Source: Maratus speciosus (taxonomy: Eukaryota > Arthropoda > Arachnida > Araneae > Salticidae). Taken from it: DNA of 64,000 nt. Below are positions 48,930 to 60,538 of the stretch, piece after piece. Below the pieces are notes generated by a model. That model was not told the origin of the DNA, did not search any database, and saw nothing but the letters and a program-made list of their open reading frames with translations. Every line of letters begins with the position of its first letter. The first letter of the stretch is position 1. The position numbers were made by a program, and so were the translations under genes. The DNA is taken from the NCBI GenBank assembly GCA_963932465.1, contig OZ010791.1:322644283-322708282 (forward strand). The letters are read 5' to 3'.

Positions 48930-49599
48930 CCTGCCGTTCTTTCAGTGAAATACAGCAATAGATGACGGAATTACTTTATTTTCATACATTCAATTCAAAA
49001 AGATATTTTTTAAATTTGTTCCTTTTCTACATGAGTGAACATTTTCTCAAAGAGTTTCTGCTCTTGGATATAAATAAGATTATGGCCAGAAACATGTTTG
49101 TACTTTCTGATTTCTATTAATGTGTTCAAATTTTAAATTATCATGAAAACTATTTAATAATTATTGTTAATATTTTTTATTGCTTCTAAACTTGATATCA
49201 GGTTTATTTTTGCAATTTTATAATAAACGTAAGGAAAAAGAAACAATATTTGTTCCTCATTATCTATTTAATATCTATATATTTAACTTTATGCTCATAA
49301 TTCATTAATAAATTTTTGATAAATTTGATAAAATTTTTATATTATTGTAGTATTTGATTATAATTTTTATTTCTCATTAATATCGTTTTGAATTTCAATG
49401 TTACGCATATGTAACTTTGTTTGTGTTATTAAAAATATTTTTATACTTTACGAATATGTAATAATATTTTTCGTCATGTTTTTAATAAGAAGTTATGAAG
49501 TAAAAGAATGAAGTGACCCTGAAAATAATTTATGGACATCCTGCTGTTCATATTTTTCACCCAATTTAAAAGTAGTTCATACATGAGAGAATTTAAAAG
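48930..49599. other. No feature recognised
   Basis: Very AT-rich spacer without a gene, RNA or bounded repeat that I can support. Confidence 0.45.
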
Positions 49600-50735
49600 T
49601 ACAGTCGTGGAAAAAAAAAGTAAACACCCCCTACTAACTCTGCAACAAATCGTTGTTGAAGAAAGTTACTGGTACCAAACGATCGGAAATAAAATCTACT
49701 TTTAAATATATGTATATAAAATTTGCTTAGAGGGCCACCTACATATTTAAACGAACCCAAACTTTGTTTTATTCAATAGCAATATACAAGTTTGACGCCA
49801 TAAATAGATTCTACACCCTTCACAATTAGCCTAAATCCAAATTTTCAAGAAATTCGTACGATTAGTTTCCAAGAAATTAATTATTTTAAAATGGGCATAT
49901 TTTAGGAGCTGTATCCAAATTGAAGTTCGGTACTCGATTGTTCAAATGCTATAGAATGACAATGTCATTTCTATTTATTTATTATTTCTTGCCAGTATGA
50001 CCACTTCACTCGCTTAATATATTTCGACTATTGCCAGCTCAAATATTTCCATAACATGAGTAATATATAAATATATATTTTCTAATTATCCTTTTCTGCA
50101 CATCATAGAACGCTCCTTAAACCACCATTTTGACATTGTTTATATATAATTCAAAAACTACTTGAAAAAAAAAATGAAATTGAAAATTTGCATAAAGCAG
50201 GACATAATAAATATAGATCTATCAAAAAAATTGTAGGTTGCATTTATATTATTTTCGAATATTAATTTTGTAATTCATAATTCAGACAGTATAAATTTTT
50301 ATAATTACAAATTAAGTGTATTTATGTTTGGGTTTTTTAATGTTATAATTAAACAAAAAAAATATCACACTAGGATTATATTTCAGGAGATATTAATAAA
50401 AATATGAAAATGTAATTTAACATTAGAAGCTTTAAATTTGGAATGTTTATAATTCAAAAACTTATCATCCAAATGACTTGAAATTTCATTTCTAGGTGTA
50501 GTTTGAACCAAAGATTTAATATATATTATCAAAATTGGGTGTTGGCATTGAAAAAAACAAAGTTTGGTCTGGTTTTGATTTGTAGATGGGCCCCCAGGGA
50601 AATTTATATATGTCGTAGGCTATATACATAATTTAAAAGTAGACTTTATTTCCAATCGTTTGGTACCTGTAATTTTTTCTATTATAATTAGTTGCAGAGT
50701 TAGTAGGAGTGTTTACTTTTTTTTCCACGACTGTA
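49600..50735. mobile_element. Long-TIR element, CAGTCGTGG ends, TA flanks
   Basis: The 1,132-bp element (49602-50733) has ends CAGTCGTGGAAAAAAAAAGT and, inverted, CAGTCGTGGAAAAAAAAGTA, with TA on both sides. The inverted repeats extend about 150 bp (ACTAACTCTGCAAC, GGTACCAAACGAT and TAAA.TCTACTTTTAAAT in both). These features suit a Tc1/mariner-type non-autonomous element. Two fragments of the same family are at 21240-21400 and 21558-21905. No transposase. Confidence 0.82.
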
Positions 50736-52250
50736 CTTTTATCATTAATGTTAATGGTGGTTTAGAATTTTTGATTTTTAGTAATTTAATTAAAAAAAAT
50801 CAGATATTAAAAAAATCTTTATTTATGACTAGAATTTATTTTATATATTACGTTTAATAATCTTTAATACATAGTGAAACAATAAAATTCTGATCACATA
50901 GATTTCATTAGAATTACAATCCATTTCGTGCCTGAATGTGTACACTTTATCAGTGCAAAAGTTTATATGCAGGAACACAAGATGCATTCTATATATTATG
51001 AATCTAGGAAAACATAGAACACAAATTCATGGGCGAATGAGATTACACTGATGAGGCTGTGTATTCGAATTACTGATTTGTTTGAGGCGGCAGTATTATG
51101 TTTACAACTAATGATTCTAATGCAACAAAGGTGCTTATTATAGGGGTGTAACTAACACATGATTAGGGGTGTAAGCTTGAACATAATAATAGATTTTAGT
51201 GCTGACATATCCTTTTTTTTATTTCAATCTGAGTCATGTAAAAATATAAAAAAGAAAAAATAGACTTGTAACCACACTATTCGTTTGAAATTTGGAAGAT
51301 ATAAATTTGAGCTGAAAAACATGAATTAGAAAACACTCCCTTGAAAAGTAAAAAAATGTATAAAAATGATTTGTAACTTACTAATTGATACACTTTATCA
51401 TGATTATCAAGGGATTTTATGAATTCATGATCGACGTTATTAACTAGAAACGCAGATATGTTAATTTGTATCATATTTTTAAAAAGAAGTGAATTTTGAA
51501 ATCGAAATTATTAAATAATTTTGTTATGAAGTGTTCCAAACGTGATTTATCAAATTCAAAAGCGCATATTTATACTAATAAAATAAAGATGTTTGCTCCT
51601 GTTTATTTGAGATGGCTAGGGAAATCTATCTATGAAACACGGTGATCTGAAATTTGGTTCCAGATAGATAAAGACAGATATGAGTGCATCTGAGTCTTAA
51701 ATGTTCTTTTTTTAATTAAAATTTTTTGTTACTTTGTATTGAACGGAAAATTCCCTTTTTTCCCTCGATTTTCCAAGTTTGTCAGCGATTTTCAGTCACT
51801 CATAGAAGCAATCAAAATTCAATATTTTAGCTCAATATAGTAAATTTTGTCCTATTTTCCATAAAGTTTATTCTGAATTGAAAATGTATTCATACAGTGT
51901 TTTTAGGAATTTTTTTAAAAGTTCTCCTTTTGCCAATAATAAGAACTTTGTGTTTTATCTCCCGTTTTCTTACCGAAACTTTAGCCATCCAATATTATAT
52001 TTTATATCACCGTATGGAAAATTACCCCTCCGTAATCAATTGTAATATAAACAAACATTAATAATTTTAATATATCCGAAATTTTAAAATTATTATCAAA
52101 TGAAAAAAAGTTATTCGATTCAAATGATAAACATGCGAGGAAATTTTCCTGCTTCGTATTCCCATATTAGAATCTTTATGACCAGTCTTTTAATATGACA
52201 ATGGGTTCTTCAGTGAGAAATCAGTGATTTTGTCCTTTACTTTAAGGCAG
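50736..52250. other. No feature recognised
   Basis: AT-rich, with only short shadow frames. I see no exon with convincing composition and no repeat boundary. Confidence 0.4.
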
Positions 52251-52359
52251 TCTTTTTCTTTTTTTTTTTTGTGGCTCGATGGAATGAAATGAGAGTAATG
52301 ATTTTAGTTCCACATTTAAAAAAAAAAAAAATAATAATAAAAACTCGAATTTTGTTTTT

Positions 52360-52620
52360 GCAGCCTGCGGCTTGTTGCGGTCATATGCTCTCTCATTAGA
52401 CTTGTGCCTTGATCGGGCTTATTTTCTCCCTATGGAGAATGGGATCATCCCGGTGCCGGTCGGATCTCTATTGATCTCATTATGTATTTTATTTATGTTA
52501 TTAAAATTCTTTCTTTCTTTTTCTTATTCTCATTAGACTGATGCCGGAATCAGGCCGGGCTTAATTTTTCTCGTCAGAATCGGGCCGGTTAACGCCGAAC
52601 GAGTTTGCTAGTAAGAAAAT
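52360..52620 (+). repeat. GC-richer duplicated segment
   Basis: CTCATTAGACTTGTGCCTTG (52393) and CTCATTAGACTGATGCCGGA (52531) begin two related blocks about 138 bp apart. Each is followed by a CGGGC-rich run (GATCGGGCTT, then GGAATCAGGCCGGGCTTAAT). The composition contrasts with the AT-rich surroundings. It may be a decayed mobile element; no frame or RNA fold was recognised. Confidence 0.4.
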
Positions 52621-53950
52621 AAAACGAATTAGAAAAAGGACGAATATTTTGTTTTCATGACAAATGTAATGCCGGTTTCTCACAGATAAATTGAAGAAAA
52701 AATTCTAAATTTATTAGAATAACAAACTACACTTCGTAAAAGCTTTTATTATTTAATGAAAAATATGAATCTTGATATGAATCTTGAGTGCATATTTTGA
52801 AGCAAATAGGCTGTCTTATCGGGAAAGCTAGGTGGCAGGGGCTCAGCGTCGTGACTTTGTTACAGAATTTCTATTATATAGAATTTAAATCATGAAAGAG
52901 TTTTATGAATTTTTTTAAATAATAAAATTTTGTATCCAAAAGGATGAACATGAACTGTAATAAATTTAACTCACAAATTATTACCTCTGTGAACTTAATC
53001 GCATGATGCTGAGTATTATATGAAATAAGTATTATCATAATTAGTATAATCCCAGTAATTAGATGTACATAAAGGCAATTCTTACTGTATATATTCATAA
53101 TATCTATTCAGAATATGAGCAGAAAGAGATTCCCTTTTATACTTACACATGATTGACCTTTAGGCTGCTTAATTAATTATATTAAGAAAATAAATAAGGC
53201 AATTTAAGTAGATACATAAGAGGGTTCAAAAAGTAAGAGGAACCATTTCTCTTTTTGTTGTGCATATGCAGTGATATTTCTTTTTATATTGAAGATACCC
53301 GATTTTAAAAGTGACCACTGACTTAGGACTGCACTATTTGTAAGGATGATATTTTTTGTGTGATGCACTTTAGGCTCAGTTTGCTTGAAATGAATTTTTT
53401 CTTAGTCTAGACTAGATCAAAGATCTGAGTATTACGACCCGTGGGGCGCGTTGGACCTGCCACTAGAAACTGTTGGTCCGTGGTTTCTTGAGCAAGGTTA
53501 TATCAATCTCTGGTCTATTTTCTTCTTTTATTTAAAACATTCTTCTGTGAAACAAGACATTCTTCTGTGTTTTAAACACATGCCTGCTATAAGAAATGGA
53601 GTCAAGTAATTCTAAAGAAGACCTAGAGCTTTTATTGACTCCTTTATAAGAGAAAAAAACTAATTACATTACTGAGTCGAGTCACTATATAACTACTATG
53701 AAATTACAAGCCATACATTTATGCCTGATATTGAAAGGCTGTTGATTGACAATTAATCCCTTCTATTATATACTTGGTGCATCAGCAATAGTACAATTAA
53801 TTCAATATCAGAATTAATTAAATGATTGACAATATTTATTCACTGTAAATAGTAAATAAACATAAATTAAATGTTGGGTCGTATTTTTATTCTTTTTATA
53901 TGTGGCTCTGACCCCTATATCAAAAAAATTTGTGAGCATTAGACTGGAGT
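52621..53950. other. No gene assigned
   Basis: At 53221, GAGGGTTCAAAAAGTAAGAG resembles a mariner-like terminus, but I found no partner end. The rest, including the GC-richer phrase GTGGGGCGCGTTGGACCTGC at 53442, is unassigned. Confidence 0.35.
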
Positions 53951-53954
53951 AGCA

Positions 53955-54026
53955 GTTCACCACCTGTGCTCATCGGAGCCCCAAGGGCTCCACGAGCATT
54001 TCCTATAAGATCTGCGGCCGCTCTAG
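53955..54026. other. GC-rich island, possible exon
   Basis: About 70-90 bp of GC-rich sequence containing a NotI site (GCGGCCGC at 54014) lies in AT-rich DNA. On the plus strand it is bounded by CTCTAG|GTAAATAAG, a plausible splice donor. On the minus strand the same point reads GGTTTACTTATTTACCTAG, a good splice acceptor. Open frames exist in both directions (for example VLIGAPRAPRAFPIR on plus, LIGNARGALGAPMSTGG on minus). I recognise no family, and strand and coding status are undecided. Confidence 0.3.
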
Positions 54027-54360
54027 GTAAATAAGTAAACCAGATCAAATTAAGGATTAAAACATATAAAATGTAATCAATGTAATAAGAAAAGTAGAAA
54101 TCACACCTTAAACGGAAATTCGCCAAGTAAAATATCACGCCTCCTCTAGAAGATGAAGACGCTTCGCATCAACAATGTATAATAATTTAGATATGCATTT
54201 ACTTTGCATTTTTTTTTATCAAATCTCCCCCCCCCCCCCACATACACACTCGCTCTCTATCATCACTTTCACACTCCATTAACTTGTTACACATTACATA
54301 AGATACACTAAGCCAAAAGGCTCCGTCATAGAAAATGATTGCATAAAAAGTTCCGTAAGT

Positions 54361-54361
<1 letters not shown>

Positions 54362-54394
<33 letters not shown>
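54362..54394 (+). repeat. Poly-A tract (33 A)
   Basis: An uninterrupted A run. A poly-C run lies upstream at about 54227-54239. No retroposon body was identified next to it. Confidence 0.9.
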
Positions 54395-54397
<3 letters not shown>

Positions 54398-56176
54398 GAA
54401 TTACTGGTTAAGAAATGTTTCTCTGGAGATTTTTTATTTAAATTCCAATATACCATCTTTTTTAACATAAAAAGTACTTTCCTTTCAAATCAGTTTAAAT
54501 CCTTTGTGTTCATAAAACCTGTCTTTAAACATTGAGTACGAAGGTTTAAAAAATGATGAGGCCTAAAAAAAAGAAGATGGTTTTACATAAATAAATATTC
54601 TTCTACACGTACTTTAAAGAGTAAAAGTAATTGAAAATTGTCAGAAATAGTGCTTTAAAGCTTTTTCAACACTTTATTTTGTAATCACACATTGTCGTTT
54701 TCATTTTTTGAAAAAGTGACTCATTCCAATTGCATTTGATCAGATTAATATTTAATTTTTGAGAAATAGCAAAAAAAAGCATTTCTTATATTACACAACA
54801 ACTAATTCATTGCAGGTTTTTTTTAAAGAAATAAAAATGTAAGGTTTAGGTAAAGTTTTTCTAGAAGGAAAAAATGCACGCATCTTTGCTTGAAAAACTG
54901 TAAGCAAAAGAATTATTTTCCATTAAATATTTTAATCTCCTACTTATCCACTTCGTATTAGAATAATGTAATCGAGTTGTTTGCCCTTTGAGACCAAGTA
55001 ATTTAAAATAGCTTTTTAAGGATTACTGTTTGCATATTGGTGTTTTCTAAAAACATGAGGTATTTAATAACGGTATCGATCAATTTATATTTCTAAAAAA
55101 GTCTTTACATTAAAAAACTCTAATTTTGATGCTCTGCAGTGTTATGGTGTATTAAATTTGCATATTGTTAATGTAAATTTCATATAATCTTTTCATTATT
55201 TCTTAATTAAAAAAAATCAAAAATATAATTCAAATACTTGTAGCATCCATTTAAACGAATCAGATTTGAGCGCCATATTGTTAGTCAATACTAAGACTCT
55301 GTCAGTATGTCTAGCTCCTGTTTAATATGGTTACTCTAGTAGACGAGTGACTTTTCATAACGCGATTCTAGTTACTTTTTAATATGGGCACTCTAGTGGA
55401 CGAGTGAGTTTTGCATGCAATCGCATAGTTTTGCAACAAGAACATTGTGGTTGAATGGGAAAAAATTATTCTGTTTTCATGGCGGTGTTATGATGTTTTT
55501 AATTTCTATATTATGATTATCAATTACGTGCAATATTTCCAAGATTAATAAAGTTTCCATAATTTTGAAAAAATAAAAATCAAAAATAGTAATCACATAC
55601 AGTAGCAGCCATTTAAATGAATTAGACATATGCGTCCTATTTTCATTCAATTCTGTGATTGTATCTCTAGCCACTCTTTAATATGGACTCTTATGAAATC
55701 TATTTTGCTTTTCTTTAACTTTACAACGTGAGAAAGAATATCCAGAATTTGGTTGTCAAGGGGAATTTTGTGAAGATATGTCAATTAGTTACTGCAGTTG
55801 AGTAGTTAGTTAGATCTTAGCAAGTAACTTTGGATTTGGAAAAAAGTATCAGCACATTGCAGTAAACATCGGCCAGTGAGTTAGTTCCCTTTGCTCCCTC
55901 CCGTGAAGATGGTTTTGGAGTAGAATTCCCGAGAGTGGTTAGAAGCGACATCAGCTGAGACAATTGAGCCATTCAGTACACAAATCGATTAAATCCATCA
56001 AATGAAAATGTTCAGTATAAACAGTTAAAGTTACTGTAACTATAATAATATTGTATCTATATAATATTTTTTCTCGGGATATTTTGATTGAACTCATTAA
56101 TTTTCTTTTAATCGAGGGTAACTTTTTATCACTATATAACTATATAGGAAATTTTCAATGTTCTTTTGTTTTTTGG
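54395..56176. other. No gene; short degenerate duplication
   Basis: Two blocks near 55320 and 55380 share TTTAATATGG..ACTCTAGT.GACGAGTGA, and a weaker third is near 55677 (TTTAATATGGACTC). These look like a decayed tandem duplication. Nothing else is recognised. Confidence 0.4.

Positions 56177-56209
<33 letters not shown>
56177..56209 (+). repeat. Poly-A tract (~33 A)
   Basis: An A run starting after TTTTTTGG. No associated retroposon was recognised. Confidence 0.9.
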
Positions 56210-56210
<1 letters not shown>

Positions 56211-56267
56211 GCCACTTAAAATGGAGTTAGTCGGATTGTCTTCTGAACGCCTTAATTGCATAATACG

Positions 56268-56508
56268 CACCCCAGCAAGAGAAGTGACATAACTCAAAAA
56301 TGCAGCATTTCAGAAAAATCAACTTAAAGTCTAAAATAAACTAGTCAACTAGTCTAAAATAAAATAGAAACAACTGTCCTCAGATGGATAAATTGCAAGA
56401 TAAAGTGTGACACATTTCGTGCACGCTGGGGCACCTGATACATATTTTTCAATGGCATAACCTCAAAAATGACATTTTTTGACTTGTGTCACTTTTCTTG
56501 CTGGGGTG
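56268..56508. repeat. Short inverted-repeat element
   Basis: CACCCCAGCAAGAGAAGTGA on the left is the inverse of TCACTTTTCTTGCTGGGGTG on the right, apart from one base. AACTCAAAAATG and AACCTCAAAAATGACATTTT occur inside. It is about 240 bp with no clear target duplication, probably a MITE. A stray GCTGGGGCAC at 56426 may be a remnant of another copy. Confidence 0.65.
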
Positions 56509-56737
56509 AGGTTTGGTCAGGTGAACTTTTCTATATTTCGAATAATGAAGTATCGGTATCCACGGGATTCCATTAGAATCTAGAGTTATCTCCTAAGTAG
56601 ATTTTTTGGTTGAATTAAAATGAACTTTTAGGAAATTGTGAACTGCATTAAATACTTTATGATTTAATGAGATTGGGAGATGATTTTACCTCTTAGTTAT
56701 TCTTAATTGAGTTTAATTTCGCATCATCTGAATGAAG

Positions 56738-58993
56738 TACAGTCGAACCTCCGTATATCGAAGTAACAAATTTTTGGAAAAAAATTCGATATATAGAAAT
56801 TTCGATATATAGAAGCGATTTTAGTTTTATGATAATTTCTCCATAAACATTAAAATTAAAGCTAATTTTCTTATATAGAAACTCCATTTCTAATTTATAT
56901 GCCGATCATATTAAAGGAAAGTTAATAATTAAAAAATTAATTAGTATGAAAGGTTTATTGAGTACTACATACCTTTTATTAAAACAATAATCCAGACATT
57001 GGCTACAATGATCACAGGTACATTCTGTTAGAAAAAAAAAAACTACGAATATCTTCCTGAACTGCCAGTTTTCCAGGAAGTCCATCAAAAAAATGTTCGC
57101 TATAATAAATCCATTAAAAACTTCATCAGGAGCATTTTCAGCGAATTGAAACACATGACGCGACGTATTGTTTCAAACACCTCTTGCATTTCTTTTTTCG
57201 GTAGCTTGGAAATTTTTCAGATTCATTTACTTCCTCTGGTTCTGAGATTTTTTTTCAGATTCATGAAACGAATTCAGTATGTCTTCGTCTGTAGGATAAT
57301 CAGCAACAATTATCGGTCAGGAATTCGTTAAGACGAATATCCTCTATAATGTGACCTTGGGAGCGCAAATTTTCTCAAGACTGTTTGGATTTACGGGAAC
57401 TCGTCTTGTTTTTAGATTTCCATTAATACACTGAACCCAGCTTTTTCTAATCAGTTTTTTATTGTACGTTCAGAAACGTCATTTTCCAAAACTTTGGCTA
57501 ATTCTGCCTCACATATCCTCAGATCAGTCACCTTATGTAAAGGTTTTTCATTTTCAAATGTCCAAATAAGTCGTCTGAGAATGCGTTTTTTGTAATGAGG
57601 TTTCAGATTTTTTATTACATCCTAGTCCACTGGGTGCAATTTGAAGTGATGTTCGGGGGAAGAAAAAGCAAATTAACATTTGATAACTTTGAAAGCACAT
57701 TAGTATGGGCCGGGCAATTGTCTGCAGCTAAAACAATTTTTATATTTTGGTCACCCACTTTTCTATCCAATTTCAAAATCCACTTTTCAAAAATTTCATC
57801 TGTCATCCATGAGTTTCTATTAAAACAATAGTCATCCTCTAAATACGTTACATTTTTTAATACGCTAGGGTTCTTACTTTTATCTACTACCAATAATAGC
57901 GGTTTTTCTTTGCCACTCGTGTTAGCGCCTACCAATACTATTATTCTATCCTTACTGTTCCTGCTTCCATGATAATCATTGTTAAGAGTTTTGTTGGATA
58001 AACACTTATAAAAGAGTTCCGTTTCATGGGCATTAAAAATATCATCGGGCTGATCATGTTTTATAATTTTTTTTAAATCATTGCTTTTTCAGTCTTCACA
58101 GACTGCTTCAGATACACTTTTACTTTCTCCGGAAATAACCTTTTCCTTGATGCCATGCCTTTTCTTAAATTTCTCCAACCACCCAGAACTTGCTTGAAAT
58201 TCAGTACATCCGAAATGCTTAGCATACTCCAATGCCTTCTCTTTTATGAGAGTTCCAAAGGTCGGAAAGTTTTGGTCTTGAACGCTCTTTATCCATTTTA
58301 AAACGACTTCGTCCAATGTATTGTAACTGCATGTTTTCGAACGTTTTCTGTTAGGTTCAATACTTTCATAGGATTTCATTACCGCCTTCCGATTTTTTAT
58401 AATCTTCGACACTGTATTTGCGGGAAAACCAGATTTAAGAAAAATGTTCTTTTTGAACATTCTGCTATCTACATTCTTCAGCAATTCAACTTTATCCACA
58501 ACACCAAGGGATTTTCTTTTTGACAATGTCGAGAGAAAATGTAACAGTTCAAAACGAATTTACAAAACAGCAAAACACTACTTAAATTTTCCCTGAAACT
58601 TAGCAGATTTAGGAGTGAAGAACAATCATCAGATAAAAGGGATAGCTAGAAACTGGTTTTACTACAGGACAGGTCACAACCGAAATTCAAAAATGACTTG
58701 GGGGTACAATAATCTGTTTGTCCACCAATCATTCCCAGTTGACATGTGGGGTTCGTAGTGACTTTCACTAAAGTTCCTTTATTCCCTGACCTTCATTTTT
58801 CGTGAGGCAACAGGTAAACAGTCTAAAATGGAATAAAATCTCTCAAAATGTCTTGAAAATTTTTTTGATATATATAGGTTTTTTCGATATATAGAAACAA
58901 TTTTCCTATGTAATGAACATGGAGATTTGCTAAAAGTTCGATATATGGAAAATTTCGATGTGTGGAAGTTCGATATATGGAGGTTCGACTGTA
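56738..58993 (-). mobile_element. Tigger-like (pogo, Tc1/mariner) transposon
   Basis: The 2,252-bp element (56740-58991) has ends CAGTCGAACCTCCGTATATC and, inverted, CAGTCGAACCTCCATATATC, with the TA target duplication on each side. Subterminal CGATATATAGAA words repeat two to three times at both ends, likely transposase-binding sites. The minus strand carries a decayed transposase with CENP-B-type DNA-binding domains and a DDE region. Length, ends and gene order fit a full-length Tigger/pogo-type element that has lost coding capacity. Confidence 0.92.
57412..58526 (-). pseudogene. Tigger-like transposase pseudogene
   Basis: The minus-strand start at 58526 opens MSKRKSLGVVDKVELL. Residues 1-55 form a psq-type helix-turn-helix, and residues about 70-135 a CENP-B/Tc5-type domain (FGTLIKEKALEYAKHFG, SGWLEKFKKRHGI). 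A TGA at 58089-58091 breaks the frame. The same frame continues through DDIFNAHETELFYK, KEKPLLLVVDKSKNP, VLAADNCPAHT and LLFLPPNITSN. The family usually has NADET at the first catalytic position; here His replaces that Asp (58026-58028). The second Asp (ADNCPAH) is kept. Near 57630 the frame shifts, followed by a TAG in the QP.DQ region (57622-57624) and a TGA at 57451-57453 before LEKAGF. The enzyme should bind DNA poorly if at all and cannot cut. Confidence 0.88.
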
Positions 58994-59449
58994 TATGCAC
59001 CCTACTACTTAAATTCCCTGCTTAACGTTGAAATATATTTTTTTGTGTTTTATTAAATCTTTTGTCATCGCCTCCTTTCAAGCAAACAATCCTGAAGGGG
59101 CTGTTACAAGACTGATTCTAATACACGACAAGTATAATACTGATTTTTATTTTTTCCTTTCAATGATTTTATTAATAAAGATTTTGGAAACTCACAAAAA
59201 GGAAAAAAAAATGAAAATAAATATTTTCCATTTTTTGTTGTTGTATGTTTCTAAAAAGCAAATTTTGTAAACAATGCTCAATTAACAACTCAAATATTTT
59301 GTTTTTTTTTCAGTTATTTATTTATTTTTTAATTTTTTTGAAGTCTTTTAGAAAAGCATCTTTTCTTAGAAAGTTTAGTATTTAGTTATTTGCGATGTCG
59401 TTATTAGAAATATTAAAACTTCATTAGTCTTTTTGTAAGAATACGAAAA
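58994..59449. other. No feature recognised
   Basis: AT-rich spacer. The frame at 59028-59270 has no motif. Confidence 0.4.
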
Positions 59450-60165
59450 TCAGTTATCAGTGAGTGTTACTCGCCCACATAAGGTTCCGCGCGTTGACTG
59501 TTTATTACGTGCCAAACGTGCTTCGAAAGGAGGTTGCAACACCGCCTTGCTCCGTGTCGCATTTTTCTAGATAGGTTTTTAATTAATATATCGACTAACA
59601 ACCGAGAAAGTTTTTAGAAAATTACTGTCAACAATCTTTGCATGATTCCGCGTGAATAAGTACCACGAGTCTCCGCAAATTAAAGTTTGCGTGTAACGAA
59701 GAATGCGATTTTCTCAACCTCTGACAAGCATAATCACTACAGTTTTCATGCATTGTTTAAATAAACCTCTACTACTGCTATTTTTTTCATAATTTTAGTT
59801 TCATAAGATTCGGAAATACGAAGGGGTACATATTTTTGCAGTACATTTTCTACGATATCTCTGAAAAAACCCCACCTAAAATTAAAACAAATATATGTTT
59901 CAGTTTGGTGTTACGAGGTCTTTTGAACAATTTTTTTTTAAAGTAACTTAATTTCTCCTTCCCTCTCTAAATTATTCCTCAAAATATTTCTGAATGGCTA
60001 ATAATCAATAAAAATGTGGGTCAATGGTCTTTATAACTCTACCAACGTTGAAGTTTCCACGTTCCGCAGTTTTTGAGAAAAACGGCCTTGACAGATGAAC
60101 AGACAGTCACACGAGTGATCTTATAATGGTACCGCTTTTACTTTTTAAGTACGGAACCCTAAAAG
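59450..60165 (+). repeat. GGTTCCRT-type repeat, copy 2 (unbroken)
   Basis: It starts near CAGTGAGTGTTACTCGCCCA with AAGGTTCCGCGCG, and ends TCTTATAATGGTACCGCTTT and TACGGAACCCT. Inside are AATGCGATTTTCTCAACCTC, GTTTAAATAAACCTCTACTA and TACGATATCTCTGAAAA, which align with the three pieces of the split copy at 29163-33370. It serves as the uninterrupted reference for that copy. Class unknown; no coding. Confidence 0.7.
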
Positions 60166-60536
60166 AACGTAAATAAGTCGAAATGTAAGAAAATTTTCAC
60201 TTATTATTTCAAATCATGTTTCTATGATTCTTAATTTGCGAGGAAGATCTTAATGCTACACCCTAAAAATTCAAATGTTTGCAGTATGCGAACACTACAC
60301 TACGGAAAGTTTTTAGAAAACAACGAACTTAAGCGAAGTAAATTGTAAAGATATAAACCCATTTGCTGAGAAATTTCAGGATATAGATATTTAATCTAAA
60401 AATAGATATAAAAATATAAAAAGGTTTTATTTTGAATTAGCAAAGCTGCCAAATAATTTATGCGCCCAGTTATAAAATATACTATGTATCTTAAAAATTA
60501 TATAGGCACCTTATCTTAAAGTTGCAAAGCTAGAAT
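60166..60536. other. No feature recognised
   Basis: AT-rich spacer without a supported feature. Confidence 0.4.
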
Positions 60537-60538
60537 TA

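Noticed and set aside
53221..53290. Mariner-like terminus GAGGGTTCAAAAAGTAAGAG
   Set aside because: Only one end is present and no mariner coding follows.
54011..54026. Cloning-vector contamination (GCGGCCGCTCTAG resembles a polylinker)
   Set aside because: Only about 13 bp match and sequence on both sides is AT-rich genomic in character, so chance is likelier.
57146..57331. 61-codon plus frame and other plus frames over 57.1-57.9 kb
   Set aside because: They lie opposite the decayed Tigger-like transposase and are shadows of it.
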